Program-made: the position numbers and the translations under genes
Shown here: piece by piece, positions 1-10,955 of the stretch
Layout: each line of letters opens with the position of its first letter
How positions within the stretch are numbered: the stretch's first letter is position 1
Source: Globisporangium splendens
Taxonomy: Eukaryota; Oomycota; Peronosporomycetes; Pythiales; Pythiaceae
Length of the DNA: 64,000 nucleotides
Direction: 5' to 3'
NCBI GenBank assembly: GCA_006386115.1
Contig: VFIW01000105.1
Coordinates: 182,866-246,865, forward strand
Notes under the pieces: model-generated
The model's input: only the letters and a program-made list of their open reading frames with translations
Database searches by the model: none
What the model was told of the DNA's origin: nothing

Positions 1-540
1 GCAGCGTATTTTGGCAGTCTGCAGCAGTGACCTCCTACACCCTGACCTTAAAAGCTAGGTTTTGCTTTTTGTCGCATCTTTCAGGGTTTTATTTTGCACT
101 TTTCAGTTTGTGTCAAAGTGCACATTCGCCGTCCGTGTCAGTTGACAGAGCAGAGATGTGTCAGCGAGCACTCACAACACAGTCTATCCGCCATTTAGAG
201 TCACAATAGTACCGATCAGAGACGACGGGGTATTGTATCTCGCTCATACTCCCATCACCCTTGATTACTGATTTAAGCTAGCACAGCAACCTCATCATCT
301 CACTTCACTGATTTACACAGACGACTGCATTTTCCTCATGACCATCATAATCACCAAGTTCAGAAGTCCCACTTTCGTCACTATCGACCTACTTGTGTCT
401 GATTCAATCGTATTGAACAGGGTACAAAGACACAGTGTTGGTTTTAAATGGAGGATGGACTGAACGCAGTTTGGTTTTCTCTTTGAGCTCACGCATCGCT
501 GCTCCTGCGCTCTCCGTTTAGCATCTAGGCATCCATCTCA
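1..540. other. 5' flank, no gene seen
   Basis: No reading frame here resembles a protein family that I recognise. The stretch ends where the Fanzor remnant begins, near 541. Confidence 0.4.
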
Positions 541-1180
541 TCGTCATCTTGCTGGAGTGAAGAAGGCAGCACACTGGCATGAGAATTTGAAACAGAGAGA
601 GCCGACTTACTCGACTTTCTTGGAGGAACTGCCGACCTTCAAGGTCAGCTCTTTCAACGAGTGCATCGAGCAGCTCGAGGTGTTGTGGAAACATTTGGAT
701 TTTTAGTTGAATTTTCGACAAACTATCCTTTTCGAAAGTGGCGTTTTTCCTTTTTTCCTAAAACGATTCGACCAAAAGGCTCGACGCAAACATCAAACAT
801 CGCAGCGCAATTGACCCCGACGCCGAACCCGCAGATCTGCGTCGCTTTGGGAGACTGGAGCGACCCAAAACGCACTCGGGGAATGCGCATGGTCCAGTGA
901 AGGGTGTATCTAAGGAGCTGGCTAAGCGGGCGACAGTCGTGCTCGCCGACGAGTACTGTACAAGTCAGCGATGTTCGAGTTGCTTGCAGATTCTCTCGAG
1001 CAGAAGATTTCTGACGACGAAAGAAGACGGCGCCGTGGCATACAATCCGTCGTACACTGTCCTTCGCAGCCCCAATCTGCAGTGCAGAACGACTTGGGAT
1101 CGAGACGTCAATGCTGGAATCAACATCTATCAGCTTTGTAGGCACATGACATTCGGGTTGCCTTGGCCAGCAGAATTGAG
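541..1180 (+). pseudogene. Fanzor (eukaryotic TnpB) C-terminal fragment, copy 1
   Basis: This is a 5'-truncated remnant of a Fanzor RNA-guided nuclease gene. In the frame of 897-1232 it reads LADEYCTSQRCSSC, then a second cysteine region (CRTTW) and WDRDVNAGINIY. That is the RuvC-II glutamate, the zinc-finger cysteines and the RuvC-III aspartate in the order found in TnpB/Fanzor. The segment is nearly identical by eye to 10061-10693, with about five substitutions and one 5-base indel. No RuvC-I motif or N-terminus is present, so it cannot encode a nuclease. It lies just upstream of the S28 peptidase gene. Confidence 0.75.
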
Positions 1181-1297
1181 CTGGAAGACAGTCCGCAAAC
1201 ACTCACTACAACGTACTGTGTGCATCCTATAAAGTGCGATTCCAAACACACATCAAAGAGCAACGAATCTGCTTTCTGCAACAGAAGAACAAAGTGG

Positions 1298-1310
1298 CTC
1301 CCATTCTTCA
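1298..1310 (+). promoter_or_regulatory. Possible oomycete initiator for the S28 peptidase gene
   Basis: CTCCCATTCTTCA lies about 50 bases before the ATG at 1356. It loosely fits the oomycete initiator consensus YTCANTYY. This is inference from motif and position only. Confidence 0.2.
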
Positions 1311-1355
1311 ATCCGCACGCTCGACCACACATCAAGAGGGAAAGAGGGAAGAAGC

Positions 1356-3002
1356 ATGGCTGCGGGAGATCGCACGTCCACGCTGCCGCTGCTCGGCGCC
1401 GTCAAGTCAAGCGCCCACGCGCCGTCGAAGCGCATCAAGCAACTGCCGATGCTGTTTGCGCTGGTGGGTGTGATCGTCGCGCCAATTTTGCTCTTTGTCG
1501 ACATCCAAAGTGTCCGTTTGTCTCCTCAAGCGGCTCCGATTGAACAGGCAGCGCTTACGGAGTTGACGACGTCATCGTACGCTACGAACGCTGATGGCAC
1601 GCGCGATTTGCTCAAGGAGTGTGAGGAAAAGTATTTCACCCAGACACTCGACCACTTTGGTACCGGCGCGCCAACGTACGAGCAGCGCTACTTTGTCTGC
1701 AACAAGCACGGCCGCAAGGACGGCGTGATCTTCTTCTACGTCGGCAACGAAGCTGATGTGGAGCTGTACCTGAACAACACGGGATTGATGTGGGAAAACG
1801 CCGAAGAATTTGGCGCGACGCTCGTGTTCGCAGAGCACCGCTACTTTGGCAAGTCGGTGCCATTTGGCAAGAAAGTGACCAAGCACATGCAGTACCTGTC
1901 GACCGAGCAAGCGCTCGCAGACTACGCGGTGCTCATCACGCACATCAAGAACACGTATGAGTTGGATGTGCCAGTTGTCGGCTTTGGTGGTTCGTACGGC
2001 GGCATGCTCGGCTCGTGGTTCCGCATGAAGTACCCGCACATCATCGACGGCGTCATCGCCGGCTCGGCGCCGATCCTTGCGTTCTTGGGAGATGAAGAGC
2101 CTGTGGACATGGAGTCGTTTGCGCGCGTGACCACTTTCGACGCGTCTCCAGAAGCAGGCTCCGCTGCAAACTGCATCCCAAACATTCGCCGCGTCTGGAG
2201 CGCGATGACGAAGCTCGGCAAGACCAAGGAAGGCCGAAAAGACCTCTTCAACGCGTTCTCGCTGTGTGAAAGCGAAAAGCTGGAGAAGGAGAAGGACGTC
2301 GCGGCGCTGATCGACTGGGCCAAGTCAGCCATTGACTACATGGCCATGGGCAACTACCCGTACCCGTCGCCGTACATCATGAACGGCCAGAGCGTACTGC
2401 CTGCGTACCCGGTCCGCGTCGCATGCGAGCACATGAAGGACGAGTACGCACCTGAAGACGACTTGGGTTTGCTGCGCGCGTTCCGCGACGGCATCGGCGT
2501 GTACTACAACAGCACGCTTGACCAGGAGTGCTTCAAGACGAGCGCGCCGTCCGAGGAATCAGCGAACGACGACAACTTCTGGCAGTACCTCTTCTGCTCA
2601 GAGCTGTACATGCCCGTGAGCATCGATGGCGTGGACGATATGTTCTGGTCCGTGCCGTGGAACCAGACGGCGGACAACGAGAGCTGCATCGAGCAGTGGG
2701 GCGTGTCATTGCGTCCGACGTGGGCCATGACCCAGTACGGCGGCCGCAAGGCGCTGTACGCGGCCAGCAACATCGTGCTGAGCAACGGCAACTACGACCC
2801 GTGGTCCGGCACAGGCGTGCTCGAGAACATCTCGGACTCGGTCGTGGCCGTGTCCATCGAGGGCGGTGCGCACCACTTGGACCTGTTCTTCAAGAACGAG
2901 CTCGACCCGCCGTCCGTGGTGGCTGCGCGCGAAATCGAATTGGCGCACGCGCGCAAGTGGATCCGCCAATTCTATGAGCACCGCGCAAGCGTCGCGGCGT
3001 AG
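1356..3002 (+). CDS. Serine peptidase family S28 (lysosomal Pro-X carboxypeptidase / DPP2-like)
   Basis: A single-exon gene of 548 aa. S28 enzymes remove residues next to proline from peptide ends in lysosomes, vacuoles or outside the cell. The N-terminus has a hydrophobic segment at about residues 30-49 (LPMLFALVGVIVAPILLF), acting as a signal anchor or late signal peptide. The nucleophile is in GGSYGGMLGSW (Ser213). The acid is in SNGNYDPWSG (Asp481) and the histidine in GGAHHLDLF (506/507). All three parts of the triad are intact, and the length fits the family. The ATG at 1356 follows a purine-rich leader and begins the alpha/beta-hydrolase frame. Next to it is the Fanzor remnant upstream, and the PH-like gene converges tail-to-tail downstream. 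Whether it is vacuolar or secreted cannot be told from sequence. Confidence 0.93.
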   Translation: MAAGDRTSTLPLLGAVKSSAHAPSKRIKQLPMLFALVGVIVAPILLFVDIQSVRLSPQAAPIEQAALTELTTSSYATNADGTRDLLKECEEKYFTQTLDHFGTGAPTYEQRYFVCNKHGRKDGVIFFYVGNEADVELYLNNTGLMWENAEEFGATLVFAEHRYFGKSVPFGKKVTKHMQYLSTEQALADYAVLITHIKNTYELDVPVVGFGGSYGGMLGSWFRMKYPHIIDGVIAGSAPILAFLGDEEPVDMESFARVTTFDASPEAGSAANCIPNIRRVWSAMTKLGKTKEGRKDLFNAFSLCESEKLEKEKDVAALIDWAKSAIDYMAMGNYPYPSPYIMNGQSVLPAYPVRVACEHMKDEYAPEDDLGLLRAFRDGIGVYYNSTLDQECFKTSAPSEESANDDNFWQYLFCSELYMPVSIDGVDDMFWSVPWNQTADNESCIEQWGVSLRPTWAMTQYGGRKALYAASNIVLSNGNYDPWSGTGVLENISDSVVAVSIEGGAHHLDLFFKNELDPPSVVAAREIELAHARKWIRQFYEHRASVAA

Positions 3003-3471
3003 GTGGACGTGCGATGATGTCATGAAGCGTAATGTTCGTATCCTCTAACAGGAAGGATGTCTCGTCAAGTGTCTCGTTGAAGTTGAAGTGACGGGGAAAG
3101 AAATGCGTTACACTCGAGTCCCTATTGCGTTGTTCTCGTCCACACATCAGTGGAGTGTGTGTGCCTGCTTATGAGAGAAGCTAATGTCACGACTACTTCA
3201 CGTTATTACGCCGCGTCCTTCTTCCATTGCGTCTGTCGCAAACTTCAATAAACTCGCAATGTTCGATAAAGCAAATGGACACAGGATTGCTCTTCAAGAG
3301 TTTCAACACTTAAATAATCTTAATGACAAAGTGTACTCGATGGAGCTAGTGTGGCACATATGCATGCATGCTCGGTCGAGTGAGGGTGTGTGGCTTATAA
3401 ATATGGGGGTTCTGGCATGCGGGACTGATGCACGTGTCCGCTCCTTGATATCAGCAGATACTTGGCTCTCT
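3003..3471. other. Tail-to-tail intergenic region
   Basis: This 469-base space lies between two convergent genes and holds only AT-rich 3' sequence. No gene was seen. Confidence 0.5.
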
Positions 3472-4056
3472 TCATTTCTTTTCGAGGCGATCGACGAGTC
3501 GATCCACGCGCTTCCGCCACGACTGGCGCAGTCTCGTCGCCGACAGCACGCTCTTCCACGGCGTCTTGGCTCTGTTCTGCTCTTCTTGGTACTCGACGAG
3601 CGTGCCTGCGTACACGATAGACGCAGCGCGTCGAATGTTCTTGGGCACCGTTTCCTGCGCGATGGTCTCTTCCAGGTTCTTGGTGAGCGACGACGCCTCG
3701 ATGAGCGCGTTGTACCATGGGATAGCCTGGTCCTGGTCGTACAGATACAGCTCCATCTTCTCGCCGCTCGTGCCCTGCGCGCAGAAGCCGCCGATGGCCG
3801 ACATGGAGACCCAGGTGACGGCGATCTGGATCAGCGGCTTGGGTGAGCGCTCGCTGCGCGTGAGGAAGAGCAGCTCGTTGCGCAGCACCACGAACACCTT
3901 GAGCCAGCAGTTGGCGTCGCGTTTCCAGTACATCCAGCCCTCGATCGTGGACGTCGACGACAGCTCGGAGCCGAGGAAGGAGCCGCCGCGCGATGACTCG
4001 GTCGGCGCCTCCGACACGATGCTCCCGCTTCCCCACGCAGACCGCTTGCTCGCCAT
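3472..4056 (-). CDS. Small PH-like domain protein (paralogue A)
   Basis: A single-exon gene of 194 aa. After a Ser-rich start of about 38 residues, the protein shows a pleckstrin-homology-like pattern: GWMYWKRDANCWLKVFVVL, then LLFLTR, QIAVTWVSM, MELYLYDQ and a helix with PWYNALIEA. PH domains bind phosphoinositides or protein partners at membranes. The C-terminus is basic (RQSWRKRVDRLVDRLEKK), which suggests acidic-lipid contact. It is clearly paralogous to the gene at 5383-6039: both carry the W-M-Y-W-x-R-D-A-x-x-x-C-W motif, and the order of later motifs is the same. The substrate or partner is unknown. Confidence 0.75.
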   Translation of the reverse strand: MASKRSAWGSGSIVSEAPTESSRGGSFLGSELSSTSTIEGWMYWKRDANCWLKVFVVLRNELLFLTRSERSPKPLIQIAVTWVSMSAIGGFCAQGTSGEKMELYLYDQDQAIPWYNALIEASSLTKNLEETIAQETVPKNIRRAASIVYAGTLVEYQEEQNRAKTPWKSVLSATRLRQSWRKRVDRLVDRLEKK

Positions 4057-5382
4057 GGTCGCTACTATCTAATGGTGCCGTGGCGAATTGCAAAGTAACG
4101 ATCGAAGGGAGAACTGGACTGGGCAGTTCTGAAGCGTAGAGAGAACGAGACACGCTGGGACGGATTGCCAGTCGGCCTGTCTGACTGGCTCCGCCTGCGC
4201 TCTATCTCCGTCGTTCAGGCGTCAACGTGGCCCTAGGCTTATTACGGCAGTTTGTGTCCCCCTTTTCTCTTGCAACGCGGCAAGAGACCAAACGGTTTGG
4301 CTTCGCACTGGATGCTGATGGCGTGGCCAGTCAACGCCAAAAGTGAATGAGATCTTGCGCAATACTGCGAAAATGGATACCCGCTTGAAACATTCTCCCT
4401 GACAACGCTGGTCAGTGATGCGTTATAGTATTAGCAAGACCTGTTAGAATGCTTATTCTGTGAAGTTGGCGCACAGAAGGGCCAACGCAGATTTTTTGTG
4501 TGGATTTTTCTGGCTACATTTTTGCTTCTACAGTTGTCATTCAGTGGCAAAGTCGAAAGAGGGATGGGTGAGAAAACCAAACCAAACCAAAAACTGGCAA
4601 AAGATGCGTTTGTGTTGGTTTTTGTATGGAAGGTTAGAAAAATTTGGATATTTGGATAGAAAAAGAGTCCAGCGCGAGGTAGAAAAAAATCGAACTGCAT
4701 TTCGTGGCGTCGTTGCTTACTAAAAAAACACAGGCACTTGCCATCTTCACAGCCGGAGAGCAAATCATGCCGCTCATGGAACATGTGCACTGCTTGTCCA
4801 CTTCCGCCAGTTGGCAAACGTGTCCTTTAAAAGCGTGGCCTCGTCAGTGTAATGGATCGCAAAAGATCACTTCTTTTTATCCTGATTTGTTTCCTCGGTG
4901 GCTCTATACTGTCTGGAGCGTGCGTGTGCTCCTGTGCTGCATATCTTCTTTCTCCACTTAAAGAGAAGCGCTCAGTGAGAACATGCGCCGCAAGTAAACG
5001 CACTTCAATGTGAGTGCTTTTTCTTTATGATAATGGAAGTTGGCTAACGGCGCCATGTCCGCGTGTCTTTGTGGACGCGTCCGCTGCGAGACACTTTTTG
5101 TCCATGAGAGGTAGGTTGGAGTTGGATGTGCGCAATGCAAGACAAGGCATTGTGAATGCATCGTTTAGACGGGGGGAATAAATAATACTGCTTATTACTG
5201 GGTTAATGAACAGATAGAAAAGCCGTCTCGACTTTCTGCGCGGCAGGCGGGAGCCAACCTGGAAATGTTCGCTGGACCGCCCGCCCGTTGCTTGGATCAG
5301 CTGCGTCTACTTCGCTACCTCTTCACGACATATTCGCGTGTCTGGGGGCATGTCGGCGCTGGGATAAATACTTTCTTTCGCT
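4057..5382. other. Intergenic region between the PH-like paralogues
   Basis: About 1.3 kb lies between two same-strand paralogues. The reading frames here have low-complexity or unlikely compositions, and no family was recognised. Confidence 0.45.
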
Positions 5383-6039
5383 TTAGCAGATGCTCTGGCG
5401 GGTGGATACCAATGGTCGGCACTTGAGGCGCCAGCTCGAGACGATCCGCGTCAGCACTGCCTTGCAGCGCGCGCGCTTGCCGATACGGCGGTAGACAACC
5501 AGACTGCCGCGGTACGCGCTGCTTCGCGGAAGCTTCTCGACATCGAGCGAGAACGCGCGAAAGTACTCGGTCGTGATGATCGCAGCCTCCTGGAGACGCA
5601 GCTTCCAGATCTCAAAGCTCTCTTGGTCGAGCAGCCAGAGCTCCATGTCCTCGCCATTCGGGTCGACAAGGCGGAATTGGCGCTCGCCCGAGATCTCGAC
5701 GCTCGCCACGGCGATCTGCATGAACAGCGACTTGGACGACTTGGCGCCCTTAAACAGCCACAGGAACTCGTTCTCGAGCACGGCGTACACCTTGGTCCAG
5801 CACTTGGCGTTAAGTGCGTCGCGCTGCCAGTACATCCAGTCCTCCACGCCCTCGGAGAACGATGCGTTCGTGAGGAACGTGGACCGCGTCGAAGACGCCG
5901 ACGACGGAGCGAGCTTCAGGTCGTCGCACACACGGAGCTTCTTGCTGAGTATCCGCATATTGACAAGTGTGGTCTCCACGGCCAATTGCTGACTGAGACT
6001 GAGGAACGAACGAGAGCGCGAGTTCCTAGTGGCCGCCAT
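5383..6039 (-). CDS. Small PH-like domain protein (paralogue B)
   Basis: A single-exon gene of 218 aa from the ATG at 6039 (MAATRNSRSRSF). An ATG ten codons upstream at 6069 is also open. The second ATG gives a start like that of paralogue A (MASKRSAW), so it was preferred. The core reads DWMYWQRDALNAKCWTKVY, then LWLFKGAK, QIAVASVEI, MELWLLDQ and WKLRLQEA, a PH-like beta-barrel plus helix. The basic C-terminal tail is kept (SSWRLKCRP). A local duplication explains the pair at 3.5-6.0 kb. Function beyond membrane or lipid association is unknown. Confidence 0.72.
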   Translation of the reverse strand: MAATRNSRSRSFLSLSQQLAVETTLVNMRILSKKLRVCDDLKLAPSSASSTRSTFLTNASFSEGVEDWMYWQRDALNAKCWTKVYAVLENEFLWLFKGAKSSKSLFMQIAVASVEISGERQFRLVDPNGEDMELWLLDQESFEIWKLRLQEAAIITTEYFRAFSLDVEKLPRSSAYRGSLVVYRRIGKRARCKAVLTRIVSSWRLKCRPLVSTRQSIC

Positions 6040-8079
6040 CCATCCTGACTCGTCGCCCCGTTCTCTCACAGATAAACAGCCCTAACGTGTGAGGCAGACA
6101 GACAGACACTCACTGCATTTGGAGGCTGCACCCAAAAACCACCGAGTGTGTCCCACCACGAAAGAAAAAGCGGAGCAGACCAACACATTGTAGATTCGGG
6201 AAGTCGCGCGATGATGCAGCCAGCGTCTTCTTCGCCATTCACAACTGTTATCAACAATAGCCTCCATCAATAGATGTAGACATTTGCATTGGTATGTAAA
6301 GGTTACTGTGCTTGAAGTATATAACTTGAAATTATTGGACCTCTAGGATAGGATAGTGTGGTCAAACGTGGTACTTTTGCATTTGGATGGTGAATGAATC
6401 ACGAGAATGGGTGCCTTTTCGTTCGTATGACAGCGTTCCTGTTTGCTTGGGTTCAGTTTGTGTGGGGGGAAACCACACCCATCCGATCCTGACGCACAAA
6501 GCTCGCTTCCTGTCCTACGTAATTTTGAACTGAGAGCTCATTAGTAAAAGTGTCTAGGCAAGAGGGGCGAAGAGCACGCACGCTATCTATCAGCTGCTGC
6601 TTCACGAATCACTCGTGAAATGGTTCAGAGGATGCGCCTCCATTAGGCAAACTGTCCAATCGGTGCAAGCACGTTCACGACCACACACTGAATCTGAACT
6701 GAATGACGGACGCCACCGCCAGACCATACAGTGCGTGCTGGTCAGTCGTCGCTCCCCGTCACGTTTTCCAAGCTGTGGTTTTTCAAAAACAAAGTGGCCG
6801 GCACCTCGGACGCGTCGACGGCTGCTGGGCTGCTTGGACGAGATGAAGCCAATACGAACAATAGAAGAGACCATTGCGAATAATACCTGAGAGTCTCTGT
6901 TGGGGGTGATACCGTATGAGCATGTTGGATGCCATTGAGACAATGCTGCCTTCGTCCGGTGCATTTGTTGATTGATTGCATCGGTGTCCCATACGACACA
7001 CAGTAGCAATGCAACGGTGCCACCTTTGGTGTACATATCATTGCTATCCTCATCTATCACTCAATAGATATCCTATATATCAATCGCTTGCCTCCTCATT
7101 ACGATCTACTTCACGCCACAGGCGCATGTGCAACTTCTAACTTGACACACTCCGTTGTCGTGCGAATCTCGACGCTCTCGTTCTTGGAACAAGCTGCTCA
7201 ACCTGATTGGTTTGACACGCACACCATGCAGGCGTGAGCCACGACTTCGTACTGTTCCATGGAGACATCGCGTCAGTGGACACGCACTCTTCGGAAAAGC
7301 CACAAACGAAGCAAAGTCGCAGATCTTTTGGCTTCACCCGCGTCATCATTCGAAACGGCACGGCGAGGACGCATCGCTTCCGACAGACTCGGCAGCAACT
7401 GCCCCAAGTCACAGTTGGCACGGAATAGTATTGCAGTGCAGTTCTCTCAGCACACCCAGAGGTATTCGTTCTCCCTTCATACGAGGTGTTGACACTCCAG
7501 GTCACTTGCACCTGCGATCTGTGATGGAAAAGAATGCTATATGATCTCGCTAACGATGCATTCTGCGTGCAATGAGGCTCTCAATTAATTGAGGCTGGAA
7601 TGGAAAGAGAGAACGCAATATATCAACGAAACGCCACAGGCTGTTTACCACGACACGCGTCCCATTTCTTTTATTCGACGCCCTTGAGAACGTATGGACT
7701 ACGGCCATGTACGTTCGCTGAAAAGGCGCGGAAGTTGTACGTCTAACTAAAAAGTGGCTTCACTCTTTTAAAAAAATAACTCGCGGCTGTCCTGGCGTCA
7801 GCAGACTCCTCCAACTCGTTTCTTGTCGTTTGAAGGGGCTGATTCTAGTTTGACTTTTTGGATTTTCGCGTCACACACAATCTGGTCCTGCTTCCTGCAA
7901 CCAGCGCGCATCCTGCCTCAAACCAGTTTTGGATCGACTTGGATTTGAGGGTTGATCGATGCGCTGTGGCGATTAAACGACGGTCAGAACGTGTCCTTGA
8001 AGCCACGAGTAGCGAAAGGCGATTGCAAACACATTTGCGCATGCGCTCTGTGCTGGAGGAATGCGGTCTTCGTGGCACT
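6040..8079. other. 2-kb stretch with no supported gene
   Basis: Several frames of 60-150 codons exist on both strands, but none shows a recognisable motif. A cysteine-bearing minus-strand frame at 7137-7511 may be an old transposon remnant, but I could not support that. Confidence 0.4.
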
Positions 8080-10730
8080 GAGGGAAGCCACTGAGCATTG
8101 ACGATAGTGGCGCTCCATCATTCTCATCACCGTCTATGATTGGCTGAAAAATAGAGGCTATCGACTACACAAGCCAATCAAACTTCAGAAACCCACATTC
8201 GGTTGCTGTGATTGGGTGCTTTTGATATCTACAATATTGACCCTTATAATAAACCCCATGGGGTACTATTCAAGTGTTCCTCCTGCACTGACAAAATGGG
8301 TACAAAAGAGCTCTTCACATCGACATGCGCAAATGCCCCCAGTGCGCTTGACATGCCTGACTCCACAATTGATGGTCATGTCGGTTGTGTTCCGGCATGG
8401 GAGGGGGTTGTCGTACCTTCGGTGTTGATTCCCCGGCGCATTAAGGCTCATACCACCAAATCCAATTTGCGCGTCATACTCAAGGATTCCACACTCATTT
8501 CACACCCAAGGATCGCACACTGTCAGACACGATTTGCACATTGTGCTCAAGAATCTGAAAGATCAGCTGCCCAAGACGCTTTCCCTCAATGAGCATGCTA
8601 GCGAAAGAGAAGAGAATTAAGAGTCAGCCTACAACTTAAAATTTCACTACAACTACGGCTTCCAACGATCTCTACCATGGTGGTGCAAACCAAGCCGTTT
8701 GCTTCTAAAGTTCTTTGTGCTGCTCTCATTTAAACTAGCTCTCGTTACAAAGTTTTGTGCCAAATGGCAACACTGCCGGTTTAAGATGAATCGGTATCGC
8801 AAGCGGAAGAAAGACGATTCCGATTCTGCCGACGCGGTGCATGTCCAACCTCCCACTTCATGTTCAAGCGTCCCAATGAAGTGGGCGAAAATATGCGCTG
8901 ATCCTGCTTTACATGAAGAAGTGGAAGAGCGCGTGGGAGCCCTAAAACGAGTTCAAGTCGAAGCATGGCACCTTGCGAGCCTACATGTTCGCAGACGTCT
9001 GGAGAACAACTTGGAGGTGCCGAACCTGTCGGCCTGCACCTTTTTTCGCCAGTGTTGCGCTGTTGTTTGGAGAGTGAGAACGGCACCAGGCAAGTCTGCC
9101 GTGACCCCGCAGTCGAAGAAACGATCCTACTCTGCCTCAACGAACGAAACACACAGTCGGAGGTTACAAGGCACCGTGAATGTCGTACTTGTCGAACAGC
9201 CTGGCCGATCTTGCTGACATAATGCAGATCAATAGTCGGAATCACATCGTCCTCAATGTTGGCAGGCGTTTATTCACGTATGTCAAAGACCGATTTAAGA
9301 AGTCCGTTTATGAGGCGAGGCAAGTGATCTCTATGGCCGTGTTTCGTTCTTAATCGAGTGGAGTGTGAACTCTGCAGTGGCTCCCGGCTAAATTCGCCGA
9401 GAGAGACATCAAAGCCAACTTGGGACTGTTTCTCAGCAAACTTTTCGACATTTCAACGCACTTGAAGACCACCGAAGCAAAAAATGTGAGACTTTTCTCG
9501 CTTTTGGCGTCCGCAAAATCGTTCACCCCAGCGCACATCACAATCAGTTCCTCTGTGCTTTGCGATATCAGCTTACGTATCTGGAGAAAGAAAGGAATTG
9601 ATGTACTTTCAGCAACTACTGTCGTCGACAACACACGGCGGCACCTGCAACGTCGCGATTTCTACAAGCGCGAGATGCAATATGACGCAATGCTTTTCGA
9701 GTTTTCGATTTCGAGACTGCCAACCGCAAGTTTGCTTGGCAAATCACTACAAATGGCTACAGCGCGTCAGTGCTCATGACTCGTCCTGCGACTCCCCACG
9801 CACGCAAAAGGTGCTGTCAGAAGTTGAACGAGACTACGATCCGGACCAGTGCGTGGCCATTGATCCAGGGATGCGTTTTTGTGCACCGCAGTGACAAAAG
9901 AGTGGCTCGGATTTTAGATTCCGAAAGGAAGCGAGACCGCCTCGCAACATATGCCGCAAGAAAAACAAGAGAGGAAATCGCGAATGAACACGTACTGCTC
10001 GACGGCAGCGCGTGACAAACGCACTGCACTGTGTTCACCGAGTCTCGACTAGTCACTATCGCCATCTTGCTGAAGAAGGCAGCACACTGGCATGAGAGTT
10101 TGAAACAGAGAGAGCCGACTTACTCGACTTTCTTGGAGGAACTGCCGACCTTCAAGGTCAGCTCTTTCAACGAGTGCATCGAGCAGCTCGAGGTGTTGTG
10201 GAAACATTTGGATTTTTAGTTGAATTTTCGACAAACTATCCTTTTCGAAAGTGGCGTTTTTCCTTTTTTCCTAAAACGATTCGACCAAAAGGCTCGACGC
10301 AAACATCAAACATCGCAGCGCAATTGACCCCGACGCCGAACCCGCAGATCTGCGTCGCTTTGGGAGACTGGAGCGACCCAAAACGCACTCGGGGAATGCG
10401 CATGGTCCAGTGAAGGGTGTATCTAAGGAGCTGGCTAAGCGGGCGACAGTCGTGCTCGCCGACGAGTACTGTACAAGTCAGCGATGTTCGAGTTGCTTGC
10501 AGATTCTCTCGAGCAGAAGATTTCCGACGACGAAAGAAGACGGCGCCGTGGCATACAATCCGTCGTATACTGTCCTTCGCAGCCCCAATCTGCAGTGCAG
10601 AACGACTTGGGATCGAGACGTCAATGCTGGAATCAACATCTATCAGCTTTGCAGGCACATGACATTCGGGTTGCCTTGGCCAGCAGAATTGAGTCGGGAG
10701 CTAACCGTAGATCGTGAGTTTCGGCGTTTC
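8080..10730 (+). pseudogene. Fanzor element, most complete copy (copy 2), multiply frameshifted
   Basis: This is a decayed Fanzor gene with flanks. From the ATG at 8786 the N-terminal part reads VEAWHLASLHVRRRLE, a typical Fanzor N-terminal helix, up to about 9217. The frame then shifts: IMQINSRNHIVLNV and FTYVKDRF follow near 9220-9290, and a longer segment (9420-9670) holds LFSLLASAKSFTPAHITI. The RuvC-I-like motif VAIDPGMR lies near 9853-9878. After further breaks come LADEYCTSQRC with CSSC (RuvC-II and zinc finger, 10452-10500) and WDRDVNAG (RuvC-III, 10609-10632). At least four frame changes or stops make it inactive. The left flank at 8080-8340 matches the left end of copy 3. TnpB/Fanzor proteins are RNA-guided DNA nucleases of the RuvC fold. 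Whether this family used a terminal-repeat transposase in trans is not visible. Confidence 0.78.
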
Positions 10731-10955
10731 CCTTTTTCGCAGTTTGATTGACAGAAAAAAACACACACACGAAATAAATCAGACCCCTTCGTACGACATG
10801 TGCTAATCTCGATCCTGATTCATGATACCTTCGCGCGACATTCTAAACGCTTTATTAGTAGTCCTCTGGATTCACTGCGAAAACCCAGAAATCCGTTGTT
10901 TTTGTATGGCGAGCGTTGGGCACATTTCCGAAAAGCGACACACAGGACGAGCAGC

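Noticed and set aside
6602..7060. Minus-strand frame of 152 codons
   Set aside because: Composition is unlike the host genes and no family pattern was found.
7137..7511. Minus-strand 124-codon frame with several Cys pairs, perhaps a transposase zinc ribbon
   Set aside because: Cys spacing does not match a family that I can name, and other frames overlap it.
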